Assembly: GCA_017591395.1 (NCBI GenBank)
Contig: WEDG01011811.1
Span: forward strand, 1 to 64,000
Length of the DNA stretch: 64,000 nt
Reading direction: 5' to 3'
Origin: Schistocephalus solidus
Taxonomy: Eukaryota; Platyhelminthes; Cestoda; Diphyllobothriidea; Diphyllobothriidae
This document shows positions 54,356-64,000 of this stretch, piece by piece; positions within the stretch are counted from its first letter, which is position 1; the number at the start of each line of letters is the position of its first letter. Made by a program: the position numbers and the translations under genes. The notes below the pieces were generated by a model. That model was not told the DNA's origin and searched no databases. It saw only the letters and a program-made list of their open reading frames with translations.

Positions 54356-56855
54356 TCGTTCGGCCTATACTAGCCGCTGTGTGGCTGTTTGCGGGACTCT
54401 AAATCGATCAACAAGGCACAAGGGGACGGTTATGTCCCTGTTACACGATCGATAAACGGTATGCCAGAAAACTTGAATATTCGTTGCGAGGTATCGTATA
54501 CTAATAATCGATATTACTTGCAGTAATGGGAGGTAAGGAGAAAACCAATGCTACAGAAGGGACCGGGCAGTGAGAACGAAGCACTGCTACATCGATGCCT
54601 ACTACCCCATGACGGTATAGTCAGTCACCAACAGCCTTCAGAACATAATCAAAAGAGGTCTTATTCAATGTTAACTTATGCTCTGGCCATGAACCTACTC
54701 CCTACGTACGCATCGTCAGGTGTGGCGACAGACAGCGCGTCACAGCAGCCGACGTTCCGTGCTACCGCATCCACTTCCTCCGAACTCGTCAACCCAACGA
54801 CTTCCCCTGACAACCGCCTCCAGTTTTGGTCACGTGACGCGTAACGCCCCGTTCCCTGCTTCCTTTCGCGATGACCCTACCGTATGAATGGACGTTGCCC
54901 CATTCAAGTCATTTGTTTCCCGTTACTGCATATGCTATATTATGTCTAAATGATTGATTAAAACGTACCTTCGCCCCAAACCCAATTCTCCCACGTAGAA
55001 GGGGACCTTTCGCGGATCCAGACGGTCCTTCAAGAAATCAAGAGCTACAGGCTAACTTGTGCCTTTACATTAAGCATGCTTCCTTTTAGAAGAGTCGCAC
55101 ATTTTCTTGCCTTCTATTGCGCATAAGGGTGGATTAGGTAGAACTGATAATGTCCATTCCCGTTTCCGCTGGGTTGGCCCTAACATTTCTCGATTCTTGA
55201 TTGATCATCGCTGTGCCACCGCCTGGCAAGGTAACGAACTGGAGCTACAGGGTAGGATGGAACAGCTGTACTCCGTCCTGGAATCAGATCGAATCAGTGA
55301 TCTATTACTAGCACATTTAACATTCCCGATCGCAACGGACGGAATGAGAGCCCAGACTCAGACTCGTTTCTCTGGTCCTCCCGTCTGACACTGATGTGTG
55401 CCTAACTGAGGAGGACGAGTAAATAACGGTCGTCCCAGTCTCCCATGAATTTTGTGAATTACTTAAATAATCGACATCATCGCGTAAATTCTTCCATTCG
55501 AGGGAAGACGGCGGCGGCGGATTAGCTTCGACAGTGCGTCGCAACTGAAGATCGTATGAGAGGCAAACTTAATTGGTCCCCGCGGGCTACACGGGACATG
55601 ACTGGCATCTCTGGGCTCCACCAAGTCTTTGAATCACTTAGAACTCAATACAGGCTTCGCATTATTGTTTTACAGAAAAGTGAAGCAGTTGCAGAGGTGT
55701 GATTAAATGAAATTGTTATTTGATCTGATAGTGTGTCGAGTGAACTAGTTCTTTATGTGCGGCTGGACTCCTTGCCTGCACCTGCTATCCAAGCGTGACT
55801 GCGATCAGAGAAGTAGCGGAGAGTCACTGCTAGAAATCTCGTTTACAGCAAAAGCGTGGGCATGATGTTGACTTCAACCAGGTGGCCTTGAAGCGTCGGC
55901 CTTCAGGATTCGCAGACGTGCTGACTTCAGCCGTCTGGTCTGTGTGACATGTGTTCAGCCAAGGTCCTTTCTTTGTACTGAAGTAAAGCGAAGTCTTGGT
56001 GCGTTTAACTGTTGCAAACTTCTACACATTAGGTCTGTTGCGGAGAAAAAGAGAGATTCATTGAAAAACCAGGCTTGAACATCGTCCAGTGCCCTCAGAA
56101 AAACGGATAAAGGAAATGAACTCGTTTTCAAGCCTTTCTAGACGGAATAAAAAACCTGCAAGTGATCACGTACAAAGCGACAAAAGATCTTTCTTGCAGC
56201 TATCCTCTGAAAAGTATCGCTATTGAAGGCAACCGTAGTGCTGCGGGTATCTCAGTTCGAAAGTATAAGTACGAACTTTAATTGATATATAGTAATACGT
56301 CGAAAATTCACGAGATTGGGTTACAGAACCCGTCGTGAATCAGGAGGAATCGCACATCGTTGGTGCGAGTGCCCAAAAATGCTTATTTCTAGAGTTTCTA
56401 GCCTAAATATGCCCGAAATCATGCTTCAAATCTTCTTAATCTTATTTAGCAGTAAGGTTCCTATACTACACTTAAACAAGAAATAAGTAGTTGACGTAAA
56501 CACCGAGTCCATTATCGTCGAACGGGTATTTTTCACTAGCGGGATACTCATGCTACCCCTATACTAATTCGTTTGCTGCCGTTTTATTTTGTACTCACAG
56601 GAAGATAAAATCAAGGGATGAATATCATTTTGAACTAACTGACTGACATTTTCTTTGTCATTTTCAGGGAGGATAAACTAGGTGTCATAGAAATTATCTA
56701 CCGAAGGTACAATTCAATTAAATGAAGAGAGCATCTACGTACTGTACGTAAAGGCTACAAGTATTTAATCAATTTAAATGTATATGAACACGTGCAGAGA
56801 AGAAATAAGTGATAAAAATATGTGTGTACGAGATAGGAAGAGAAAACCAAAACAC
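54356..56855. other. anonymous sequence with an M-module fragment
   Basis: About 55,270-55,345 (ctggaatcagatcg, ttaacattcccgatcgcaac) is an isolated M and head-start fragment of the SINE family. Nothing else is recognised. Frames at 54,548-54,844 and 55,107-55,388 are open but unfamiliar, and the latter runs through the M fragment. Confidence 0.4.
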
Positions 56856-56859
56856 ACAC

Positions 56860-58018
56860 GCAGCCGACCGAAGTCCTGGCCGGCTTTGGAGAGCTGGTAG
56901 TCCATCTCGTCGAATTTTTGTTGCGTGAGTGTGCGCTCCCTAGATAGGACAAATTGCCCATTGTTTTCATTTGAATGCCGTGAATATTGATTCGAAGGAG
57001 TTTGTTTTCAGTGTTGGTGACGGTTTGTGCACGACCACTGTTTTGTCCGCACTGATGGTCAGTCCACAGTCGATGCAGCCAACGGCGAAGAGGCTCATGC
57101 TCTTTTGCATATCCTCTTTGAACTCGGTGTTGAGTGCGCAGTCGTCCGAAAAGAGTAGGTCGAGGCCAGTAGTCGTGGGCAGACACGTTGGGGCCTGCAG
57201 GCGCGGAACATTGACAAGATGCTCGTCAGGCCTGTTGACGATGCGGATCCTATGGCGCTCATCCTGGTAGGCAGAGCATATGAAACTTACGAGAGTGGGA
57301 CCGATCACGTGACCCGGCTTCACTCCGTTGATCACTGCGAGTGCTTCGTTGACTGTCCGTTGTCAATGTCGCGCGCCGTCGTGGATTGGACGCACCCTAT
57401 GCGTGAATCGTTCAGGATGGCCGAGCGTCTGCACGATTTTCCACAGTCCATCGTGATTCACTGTGTCGAAGACAGTCGTAAAATCTATGCAGATAATGTA
57501 GAGTTGGGTTTGCAGCTTGACACTTCTCATGTAGTTAGCTGGCGGCAAAAATCACCTCGGTTGTTCCACGGCGTCTTCGGAAGCCACATTGGCTTTCCGG
57601 AAGTAAACTCTGTTCAAGGTGGTTGTTAAGACGATTGAGAATGCAAGTGAAATTCTTCCCGGTGATTTTGAGCAGCAAGATTCCTTTGTGGGCATCACAG
57701 ATTTGCCTGTTCCCTTTATATTTTAAGACATGGACGATGATCACGTCCTTGACGTCCTCAGGAACTTGTCTTTGATATGAGATCTCCTGGAATATAGTTG
57801 AAGGTTTGTCCATCAGCTGAGGGCCACCGTGCCCGACCAGTTCGCCAGGGATATCGTCGAATCCCAGTCCTTCCCCGCTGGAGAGTTTTTGCGCGGTCCC
57901 TATGGTTTCCATTAGGAAATTCGGGAGATCCAGGACAGATCGAAGGCAGTCTGACCATCGTTGGCCACGATATCCGTCGTATGTCCCACAGCATAGCGGT
58001 GCATGGATGGTGAGTTGC
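56860..58018 (-). pseudogene. non-LTR retrotransposon copy C, RT fragment
   Basis: Three minus-strand frames in order cover the RT. 58,018-57,535: SSGEGLGFDDIPGELVGHGG and LLPESQCGFRRRRGTTEV. 57,548-57,363: FTTVFDTVNHDGLWKIVQ. 57,335-56,967: INGVKPGHVIGPTLV and the catalytic box as FSDD (family form FADD), near 57,140. The end reads LSYLGSAHSRN and stops being recognisable after a DFGRL-like segment near 56,870. No endonuclease or zinc fingers are attached. It is a truncated, frameshifted copy of the same family as A and B, more diverged than they are. Confidence 0.75.
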
Positions 58019-58079
58019 ACGCGATTTACTTTATAATGGTAATAGACTTATGCTGCATATACAACACTCTCTCCTCATC

Positions 58080-59760
58080 TTCCACCTTGGCCCACTTTCA
58101 TGACCAAGTCAAAAAGACAGAAGGTGGGAGAGGACACGAGTGGCTGGCGCGACCGGAACCACCTGTAGGCGTTCCACCACGCCTAGCTTGGATCCCACGG
58201 ATTGGGAGGGCCATAAAGGCCACATTAAGAAGGAGCAATTGCAGCCTGACACTTACTCCACCAGTCAAACACTCAGTCAGTTCGACCGGCGTAATCCGAC
58301 GATGCCCACCGTATGCTCTACAGAAGGGTGATGTAGGGACGGAGACTTGCGCTCGGATTAGTTTTAAGTGGTAGTATACTTGCATAGCATCTACCGCACA
58401 CTCTCTTCCCTTTCTCGCATGTGCCCGTGGTCAGGCGTAAATGAGTAATCTCCCACGGATTAGGAGAGTGGGGTGCCGCTTGACCCTGCACCTACGCGTG
58501 CCCATGTTGGGCCCACACATCCCCCCATGTTCGGCATTTGTTATGGGAGCTCGGTTAAAATAAGAATAACGCCTGTCGAACTCTGATTTGGGCCCCCCTG
58601 CTGGTCCAGCGCATCTACCACGCGGCCCATTTAAGTGGGACACAAAGTCCTAGAAGGATGCCAAGCGGTAACCTGGTGGCAACAGCCCCTTTGTGTCGGG
58701 GCTGTTGCCATTGCCGGTCCCACCAGTGTGTTTGCACGTGTTCGCTCCGATAATTGAGCGCGTAGGTGGACATAGTTACTGTGTGGGTGTCGAACATTCC
58801 ACACAAGCACAAACTAGGCTGACTGCGAAGGTCAGAGTCATCCAATCGATCGGTTGCCTTCCAAACCACAACTTTTAAGGCATCGGGATAACTCAAAGCC
58901 TGCCAGCTTGGTTATTGTTTGGAAAATGTGCTGAGTCGTCTACCCAACTCTCAGGCGCCAGTTAATGTCCGAGACACCACATTTTGACCGCCGTAGTCCG
59001 ACGATGTCATCGGTATGCTCCACAGAAGGGTGGTGCAGGGACGGGGACTTGATCGTGGATTATTTGTAAGTGCTAGTAGCCTTGCGCTGGAGCTACCGCA
59101 CACACTCCTCTTCCCCCACCTGGACCCAGTATCATGAGAGTCAAGAAAACCAGAGGCAGCAGAGAGCGCAGGTGTCTGTCGCGGACGGAGCTGCCTCTGG
59201 GCGTACCACCACACCTGGCTCGGATCCCACGGAGTGGGAGTACCATAAAGGCTTCATTAAGAAGGAGCCATTGCAGCCTTACAATCAGTCCACCAGTCAG
59301 CCATTCCACACAAAACATACATTGGACTGACCACGCGGTCCGAGTTATCCCGTCACTTGGCAACCTTCTAAGCCACGGCTTTTAGCGCACCGTGACAGTT
59401 TCAAGCGCGTCAGATTGTTTATAGTGAGGAAAATGCGCTTAGCCGTCGACCTCACTCTTTCTTCCACCACAACCAGACCATCGTCCGAACCAGTCAGTTT
59501 TCTGATGCGGAAGTGGACGCAGCTGCTGATAAACTCGCCTACGCGCACTGCGTACACACAACAGGGGGTTGAAAGGCTTACATCTCACATATGTGAGATA
59601 GCCAGAGATCACGTAAAGAAGGAACCATTGTAGCCTGACTCTCAGACCACCACTCAGCCACTCAACACAACACACATTGGACTGACTGCGAGGTCTGGGT
59701 GTAATTGGCAGTTGGTAAACTTCCCATCCACGATGCTGATCGCCCCATGATATTCTCGAG
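58080..59760 (+). repeat. R1 repeat array
   Basis: Several same-strand units are strung together: 58,080-58,262 (second half of a unit, ccataaaggccacattaaga), 58,262-58,630 (ttcgaccggcgtaatccgac to gcatctaccacgcggccc), 58,975-59,345 (gaccgccgtagtccgacgat to actgaccacgcggtccgagt) and 59,580-59,720 (a partial end). Intervening stretches at 58,825-58,970 and 59,340-59,460 also resemble each other (gcttggcaacct or ggttgccttcc; gaaaatgcgcttagccgtcg or gaaaatgtgctgagtcgtct). The unit is therefore longer than the isolated copies show. Short palindromes such as ggcaacagcccc...ggggctgttgcc (58,678-58,703) are included. Confidence 0.65.
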
Positions 59761-59959
59761 CTCAGATCACAAATTCAGCAGAGGAGCAGCATAGAGAAGG
59801 AGCTGAGGATCATGCTTGCCTCCCAATGAGCTATGCCGATTGAGAGTATGTTTTTTTGTTGTGTTGTGTGTGATCATATGAGATGAAGAGGTTGATGAGG
59901 ATAGATGTAGTGTTGTGGTATAGCTGGCGGTGTTCTACCGCAGGTTTGCATGGAGAGGC

Positions 59960-60640
59960 ATGTCATCTAATAGGCCCAATGCGATGCGTGAATGTGCGTG
60001 GGCAGTGCGGATAGTTGAGTTGAGTACGGCGGGTGAATGTTGGTACTCCTGGCACTGGTTCACCGGTCTCTGTGCGATGGATTCGCAAGCGGCTGGCCAG
60101 GCCGATGCGGGATGTGCATGTGCGCTGACAATGAGAACAGGTTAGTACCAAGTCCCCATCGCTGCTACTGGGGAGCAGTTGTGGTGGTGGTGGGGGTAGC
60201 AGGTGGCAGGCAGTTGGACGTGGCCACTGAGGTGGTGTTAGCCGTGATCGGGGCAAGCATCGTGGGAGGGATTAGGTGATGAGCGGTCTCTGTGCGATGG
60301 ATTCGCAAGTGTCCAACCAGGCCGATTCGCGTGCGGAATGTGCGTTGACCGCGTGGTTACGTTGGCCGGGGTTTGGCGTTGGCGGTGTTGATCCAGGGTG
60401 CTTGTGACTGTTGAGCCGTCCTTTTGGCCTTAGCAGCGGCGATCCGGATGGCCTCATAGATTTCTGCACCAGTTTTCATGGATCTTCTCTATGCCGGTTT
60501 ATCCTGGGCGAGGTCCTCCCAGGTCACCAGATTGATTTGATGTCACTTCAGAGACTTCTTCAAAGCGTAAGTGTAGCGTCGTTTTTGACCTCCTTGTCGG
60601 CGAGCGCCCGTAGCGACATCTGCGTAGACAATTCGTTTGG
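59960..60640 (-). pseudogene. non-LTR copy B, post-RT region and C2H2 zinc fingers
   Basis: Minus-strand frames give ALKKSLK and TWEDLAQDKPA, then IYEAIRIAAAKAKR and a degraded finger near 60,330. Frame 60,256-59,963 has CSHCQRTCTSRIGLASRLRI-H and TETGEPVPGVPTFTRRTQLN, then PHCPRTFTHRIG. Finger cysteines and histidines are partly lost. It continues the RT remnant upstream on the same strand. Confidence 0.75.
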
Positions 60641-61153
60641 GTAGTCGCTCGTCATCCATTCTCACCAAGTATCCACTCCATCGCAGTTGCACTTGCCTCA
60701 GCATGGCGTGGATGCTGAGGATGCTGGTCCCTCCCAGGACTTCTGTGTCCGGGATACTATCTTGCCATCTCAACTTCAGTATTCTGCGGAGGCCGATGAG
60801 ATGGAAGTGATTCAGCTTCCTGGCTTGGCTCGAGTAGCCCGTCCAGGTCTCCACTCAGTAAAGGAGTGTCGTCAAGATGAGGGCCTTGTACATCTTCAGT
60901 TTGGTGTTTGGGTGGACACCATGGCGATTCCAAACAGAGGCCTGCAGACGGGGCCCGCCGTACTTGTAGACGTTCGGTGGGATTGCGTCAGATCCCGGTG
61001 TTTCCCGTTGGAACTCTTTTGCAGGGCCCGGGTGTTTTCTGGTAGGTAAGGCGACAGATCATGGACATTTTACGGTTCCTCTTGAGGGAGCCGGTGAATG
61101 GCTGCATAGGAGATAACTTATGAGCAATCAGGGACACTTCTGAATTGCTCGGC
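60641..61153 (-). pseudogene. non-LTR copy B, RT remnant with core deleted
   Basis: The frame reads [19 protein letters not shown], then directly [20 protein letters not shown], joining the start of RT to its thumb at about 60,950. The middle of RT, including the FDTVN and FADD motifs present in copies A and C, is absent. Downstream, WTGYSSQARKLNHFHLIGLR and MLRQVQLRWSGYLVRMDDER continue normally in the frame 60,854-60,543. The element cannot reverse transcribe itself. Confidence 0.8.
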
Positions 61154-62119
61154 CTAGCGCTTCAGAATTTGCGATTTCTCTGTCAGAAGTGTTGTGCCAT
61201 CAGAGCTGAGTATCAGTGCGGTCCACTTGATGCAGGGGCCTCGATAGCTTTTAAAATTTTTCAGTTCATTGCGGTCCGCATACCCCTGGATTTCCTCAGC
61301 CTTGTGGGCCATCCAGGCGTCCTGCATCTCCCGCAGCCGATGCTCTACAAGGAGGTGGCATCTGAAGATGGCTGCTTTGGTGGCGTCAGTCCGAAGGTCC
61401 ATGTAGGCTTTGTGTAGTCCATTATTCTCCGTGAGTAAGTTGCTGATGTTGGCGTCATTATCGTCAAACCAGTCCTGGTGTTGACGGCGTGCGTGTCCAA
61501 GGACTCCGAGGGCGTTGGACTGGATGACATTTCGCAGTTGACACCATCGTGTCTCCACGGTGGCGTTATTATCTGGAGCATGCAGGTCCTCCAGTTTCCA
61601 GATTATTTGGTTGCTGAAATCAAAATAATAAGCAGGCAAATTTAACAAAAGAGTATTTAACTTACCTGGCAGTCGCTTACCGTGGGGCCTTCGTTGGGGT
61701 TGAAGTCGAAGCCCCATCTGGGAGATGACAAGGCGGTGATCCGTCCAACCATCGGCATCACGGATCGCCTTGGTTACCAGCACGTCCTGTCGATCTCGCC
61801 TCCAGACGAGAACATAGTCCAGTAGCTGCCAGTACCGCGACCGACAGTGCATCCACGCGGCCTTCTCCCGTGTCGGAAGGTGGAAGAAAGTATTGGTCAG
61901 CAGGAGACGGTGTTCCGCACACGTTTGCAGAAGAAGGAAGGCGGTATCGTTACAGCTACCGAGACCTTGGGGACTTATCACTCCCTGCCAGGCAGCATGG
62001 TCGGTCCCGACGCGGGCATTGAAGTCACCAAGGACAATTAACTTGTCCTCTTTCGGCACAGTCGCCAGGAGAGCGTGCAGGTCCTTATAGAATTTGTCCT
62101 TTTTCACATCAGAGCTCAT
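61154..62119 (-). pseudogene. non-LTR copy B, endonuclease C-terminal half and linker (321 codons open)
   Basis: This is the longest coding remnant of the family in the window. It has [19 protein letters not shown] (the Asp-x-Asn catalytic segment), [13 protein letters not shown] and [14 protein letters not shown] (the Asp-His catalytic pair). The linker [20 protein letters not shown] and [17 protein letters not shown] follow. Apurinic-type endonuclease nicks target DNA to prime reverse transcription. The ATG at 62,119 is internal to the domain; the N-terminal part lies upstream beyond two adjacent stops. Confidence 0.85.
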
Positions 62120-62470
62120 TAGTGGGGGGCATAGGAGCTGATGATAGTGACGAACTTGTCTCCCCGAAGAGGCAGGCGGAGGCTCATCAGGTGATCATTG
62201 ATACCCTGTGGCAGACAGGGCAGCTGTCCCCCAATTTCGTTCCGGATGGCGAAGTCAGCACCAGCGTCGCGTTGCTCTGCCTTTGGCCGGCCGCTCCAGA
62301 AGAAGGCGTAGCCAGTACCTACCTCCTCCAGCTGATCCTGCTCAGAGAATCAGGTCTCGCTGAGAGCAGCAATGTCCACCTTGTAGCGCGCCAGTTCCTG
62401 GGTGACTGGCGCCGTCCTCCATTACGGTCGGTTGCTCCTCAGAGTGTCTAAAAGGGAACGAACATTCCAG
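62120..62470 (-). pseudogene. non-LTR copy B, endonuclease N-terminal part
   Basis: On the minus strand, AWNVRSLLDTLRSNRP (the N-terminal W-N motif), a stop, then LARYKVDIAALSET (catalytic Glu), a stop, [20 protein letters not shown], and [20 protein letters not shown] (the SYAP motif), followed by two stops. All catalytic motifs of the domain are thus present across this and the next segment, but the frame is broken. Confidence 0.8.
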
Positions 62471-63215
62471 GCTGCTAGTGTGAGTGGACTCACCCGAGCA
62501 GCCCGGAGAGTATGGCGCGGGGGATGGGGACGTGCGCTCTGCGAGCCGCGGCCGGCTGCAGAAGAGGTGAGACCCAGCATTTGTTTAATGCACCTTTTCT
62601 AGCCCCTTCCTCCGCGAGGAGGCAAGCAGTGCTGTCCCTACGGGGTTTCTGTCGCCCCCACCATAGGACATTTTGAGAAGGGGGGGATGCGGGAAGTGTG
62701 GGATCAGACATACCGGGTGTGGAGGCACACACAGCACCTAAGACCCTTGCCTGGTTTAGCCCACCGGTCTTGGCGGTTGCCCGGGGTGTGGCCACTGAGT
62801 AGAACTCAACTTGGAGGAGCCACAGGTGAGAGTTGGGTACCAGTTACAGGCGGCCACATGAGCATTTACCACCTGTGCGAGATAAATGGAGCGACCAAGG
62901 GCTATCCGTGTGGTACTACCCTTTACTAGTACCACCTACACCCCTACTGTCCGAGACACACATACGTCTGTCTTAGGAGTCATCCGTGGGACTTTCTTAC
63001 CGTGTCTACCGATTGTCAAGCAAAGAAATTTTTATCCCAGTCATTAGTTATGTCTCTTTGTGCCACGCGAACGAAAAAATGACCACGCAAGCTCTGTATA
63101 ATTGTTGGGTTCCAGCGAAGATATTTCCCGTAAGGATAACTTGTCTGACCGCCTAAACAGGACACGGAAATAGGAGCCGCCTCTAATCCATGTGGCTGTG
63201 CGCCAACTTTTGGAG
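62471..63215. other. probable 5' untranslated part of copy B, then anonymous sequence
   Basis: 62,471-62,830 is GC-rich compared with its surroundings and lies directly upstream of the copy B coding start, so it may be the element's 5' UTR. The rest is unrecognised. Confidence 0.35.
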
Positions 63216-63219
63216 AAAT

Positions 63220-63510
63220 CCGTTTTAGGATTTAAGGTTAGGGTTAGGCTTAAGGTTGGGGTTAAGGTCAAAGTTGGTGTTAAGATCAGGATTACGTTAA
63301 CAGTTAAAATTTCGGTTCGGATTAACCGTAGGGTTTATGTTTAGGGTTGTGCTGGCGTTAAGATTAATGTTTCAGTTAAGTTTATGCTGGGGTTAGTCTT
63401 AGTGTTAAGACACAGGAATATTTACCCTTCCTGCACTTCATCTCAAGACCACCTATTTAAGTGGGTTGGGTGGTTCCTATTCCCATGTCCTGCTTAGCTG
63501 GCCCTACAAG
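63220..63510 (-). repeat. T-family degenerate hexamer array with flank
   Basis: aggttagggttaggcttaag, ggttggggttaaggtc and ggttcggattaaccgtaggg units run for about 200 bp. Then ggaatatttacccttcctgc and a tgggttgggtggttcctatt, cccatgtcctgc end resembles the flank of the plus-strand copies. This copy has the least degraded TTAGGG-like run. Confidence 0.65.
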
Positions 63511-63654
63511 TCATATTTACCGTATTTCCTTTAGTTCAGATTCCAGGATTTGGGAACCGAACAAAGAATAGTTTTGTGAAAAATGATTTCAACAATGAGG
63601 TTACGAGACATAGTCGTTCCTGTATGCCTTGGTGTTTAATCCGAAGCTCTCATA

Positions 63655-63810
63655 GGCGGTAACCTAGTGGACAGAACTCAGGCAAGAATGACAAGCAAGG
63701 TGGTAATGTGATTGCCGTTTCTGGCCTGCAACTCTACGCTCATTTATTATGTTTAAGTCACACGTTCTACCACTGCGACACGGGTCCGTTGTCCTGTCGG
63801 TCGCCATCTT
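63655..63810 (-). mobile_element. tRNA-derived SINE, degenerate
   Basis: gacaagcaaggtggtaatgt, ttgccgtttctggcctgcaa, a lost B box, then gttctaccactgcgacacgg and gttgtcctgtcggtcgccat are in minus-strand order. An M-like segment (63,600-63,655) precedes it. Confidence 0.55.
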
Positions 63811-64000
63811 GATTCCAAAGTCCCTGGGAGAGGAATTTGCTCCGTAACCTGGTCGGCGCACGCGATTCCCATGGTAACGTGCTTTCAAAATACCATGAGG
63901 AGTTGACATGAAAAGTGCAGTTCCGTCCTACTCAGCACCAAGGGTCAGGCTGCAGGACCCACATTAATGCAGCCCTTGTGACTGTCTAACTTGTGTCATA

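Noticed and set aside
63220..63420. True interstitial telomere
   Set aside because: The hexamers are too degenerate and irregular, and the flank matches other dispersed copies, which fits a repeat family better.
1..64000. CRISPR array, bacterial operon, riboswitch or phage features
   Set aside because: The retroelement and SINE content, codon breaks and base composition are eukaryotic, and no regular repeat-spacer array is present.

Overview
The window is eukaryotic, AT-rich and dominated by decayed transposable elements. No complete host gene can be recognised. The element mix is a CsRn1-like Ty3/Gypsy LTR retrotransposon, Penelope-like elements with GIY-YIG endonucleases, tRNA-derived SINEs, and APE-type non-LTR retrotransposons whose 3' ends encode C2H2 zinc fingers. 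This mix points to a flatworm, most likely a diphyllobothriidean tapeworm of the Schistocephalus/Spirometra/Dibothriocephalus kind. The organism assignment is inference from the element families; no single-copy marker gene is visible.

Layout. 1-660 is a compound TACA/TA microsatellite and 661-5050 is featureless. From 5.1 to 12.6 kb there is a graveyard of non-LTR and Penelope-like copies in both orientations, with a nested short repeat (called R1 here). 12.56-14.4 kb is a cluster of SINEs arranged as inverted repeats separated by (TA)n tracts. 14.9-15.3 kb is CpG-rich with a (GA)n tract. 15.5-44.6 kb is mostly anonymous sequence carrying scattered SINEs, a family of degenerate CTAACC-type hexamer arrays (called T here), two copies of a long foldback element (24 and 35 kb), microsatellites, and two candidate host exons on the minus strand (about 18.1 and 42.7-43.1 kb).

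44.8-53.3 kb is the most readable part. A plus-strand non-LTR retrotransposon (endonuclease C-terminus, reverse transcriptase, C2H2 fingers) is split by a Gypsy element at 45,067-50,421, with a 4-bp target duplication on each side. The Gypsy element has two LTRs, a primer-binding site resembling tRNA-Trp, gag, protease, RT, RNase H and integrase, all broken by stops and frameshifts. 53.4-63 kb holds an R1 copy, a minus-strand RT fragment (56.9-58.0 kb), an R1 array (58.1-59.8 kb) and a second non-LTR copy on the minus strand (59.9-62.5 kb). That second copy has a long endonuclease ORF but has lost its RT core by internal deletion. The window ends with a hexamer array and one SINE.

None of the elements looks autonomous now. 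The structurally unusual items are the SINE-derived inverted-repeat units at 12.7 and 13.8 kb, the foldback family, the hexamer-array family and the zinc-finger tail of the non-LTR family.
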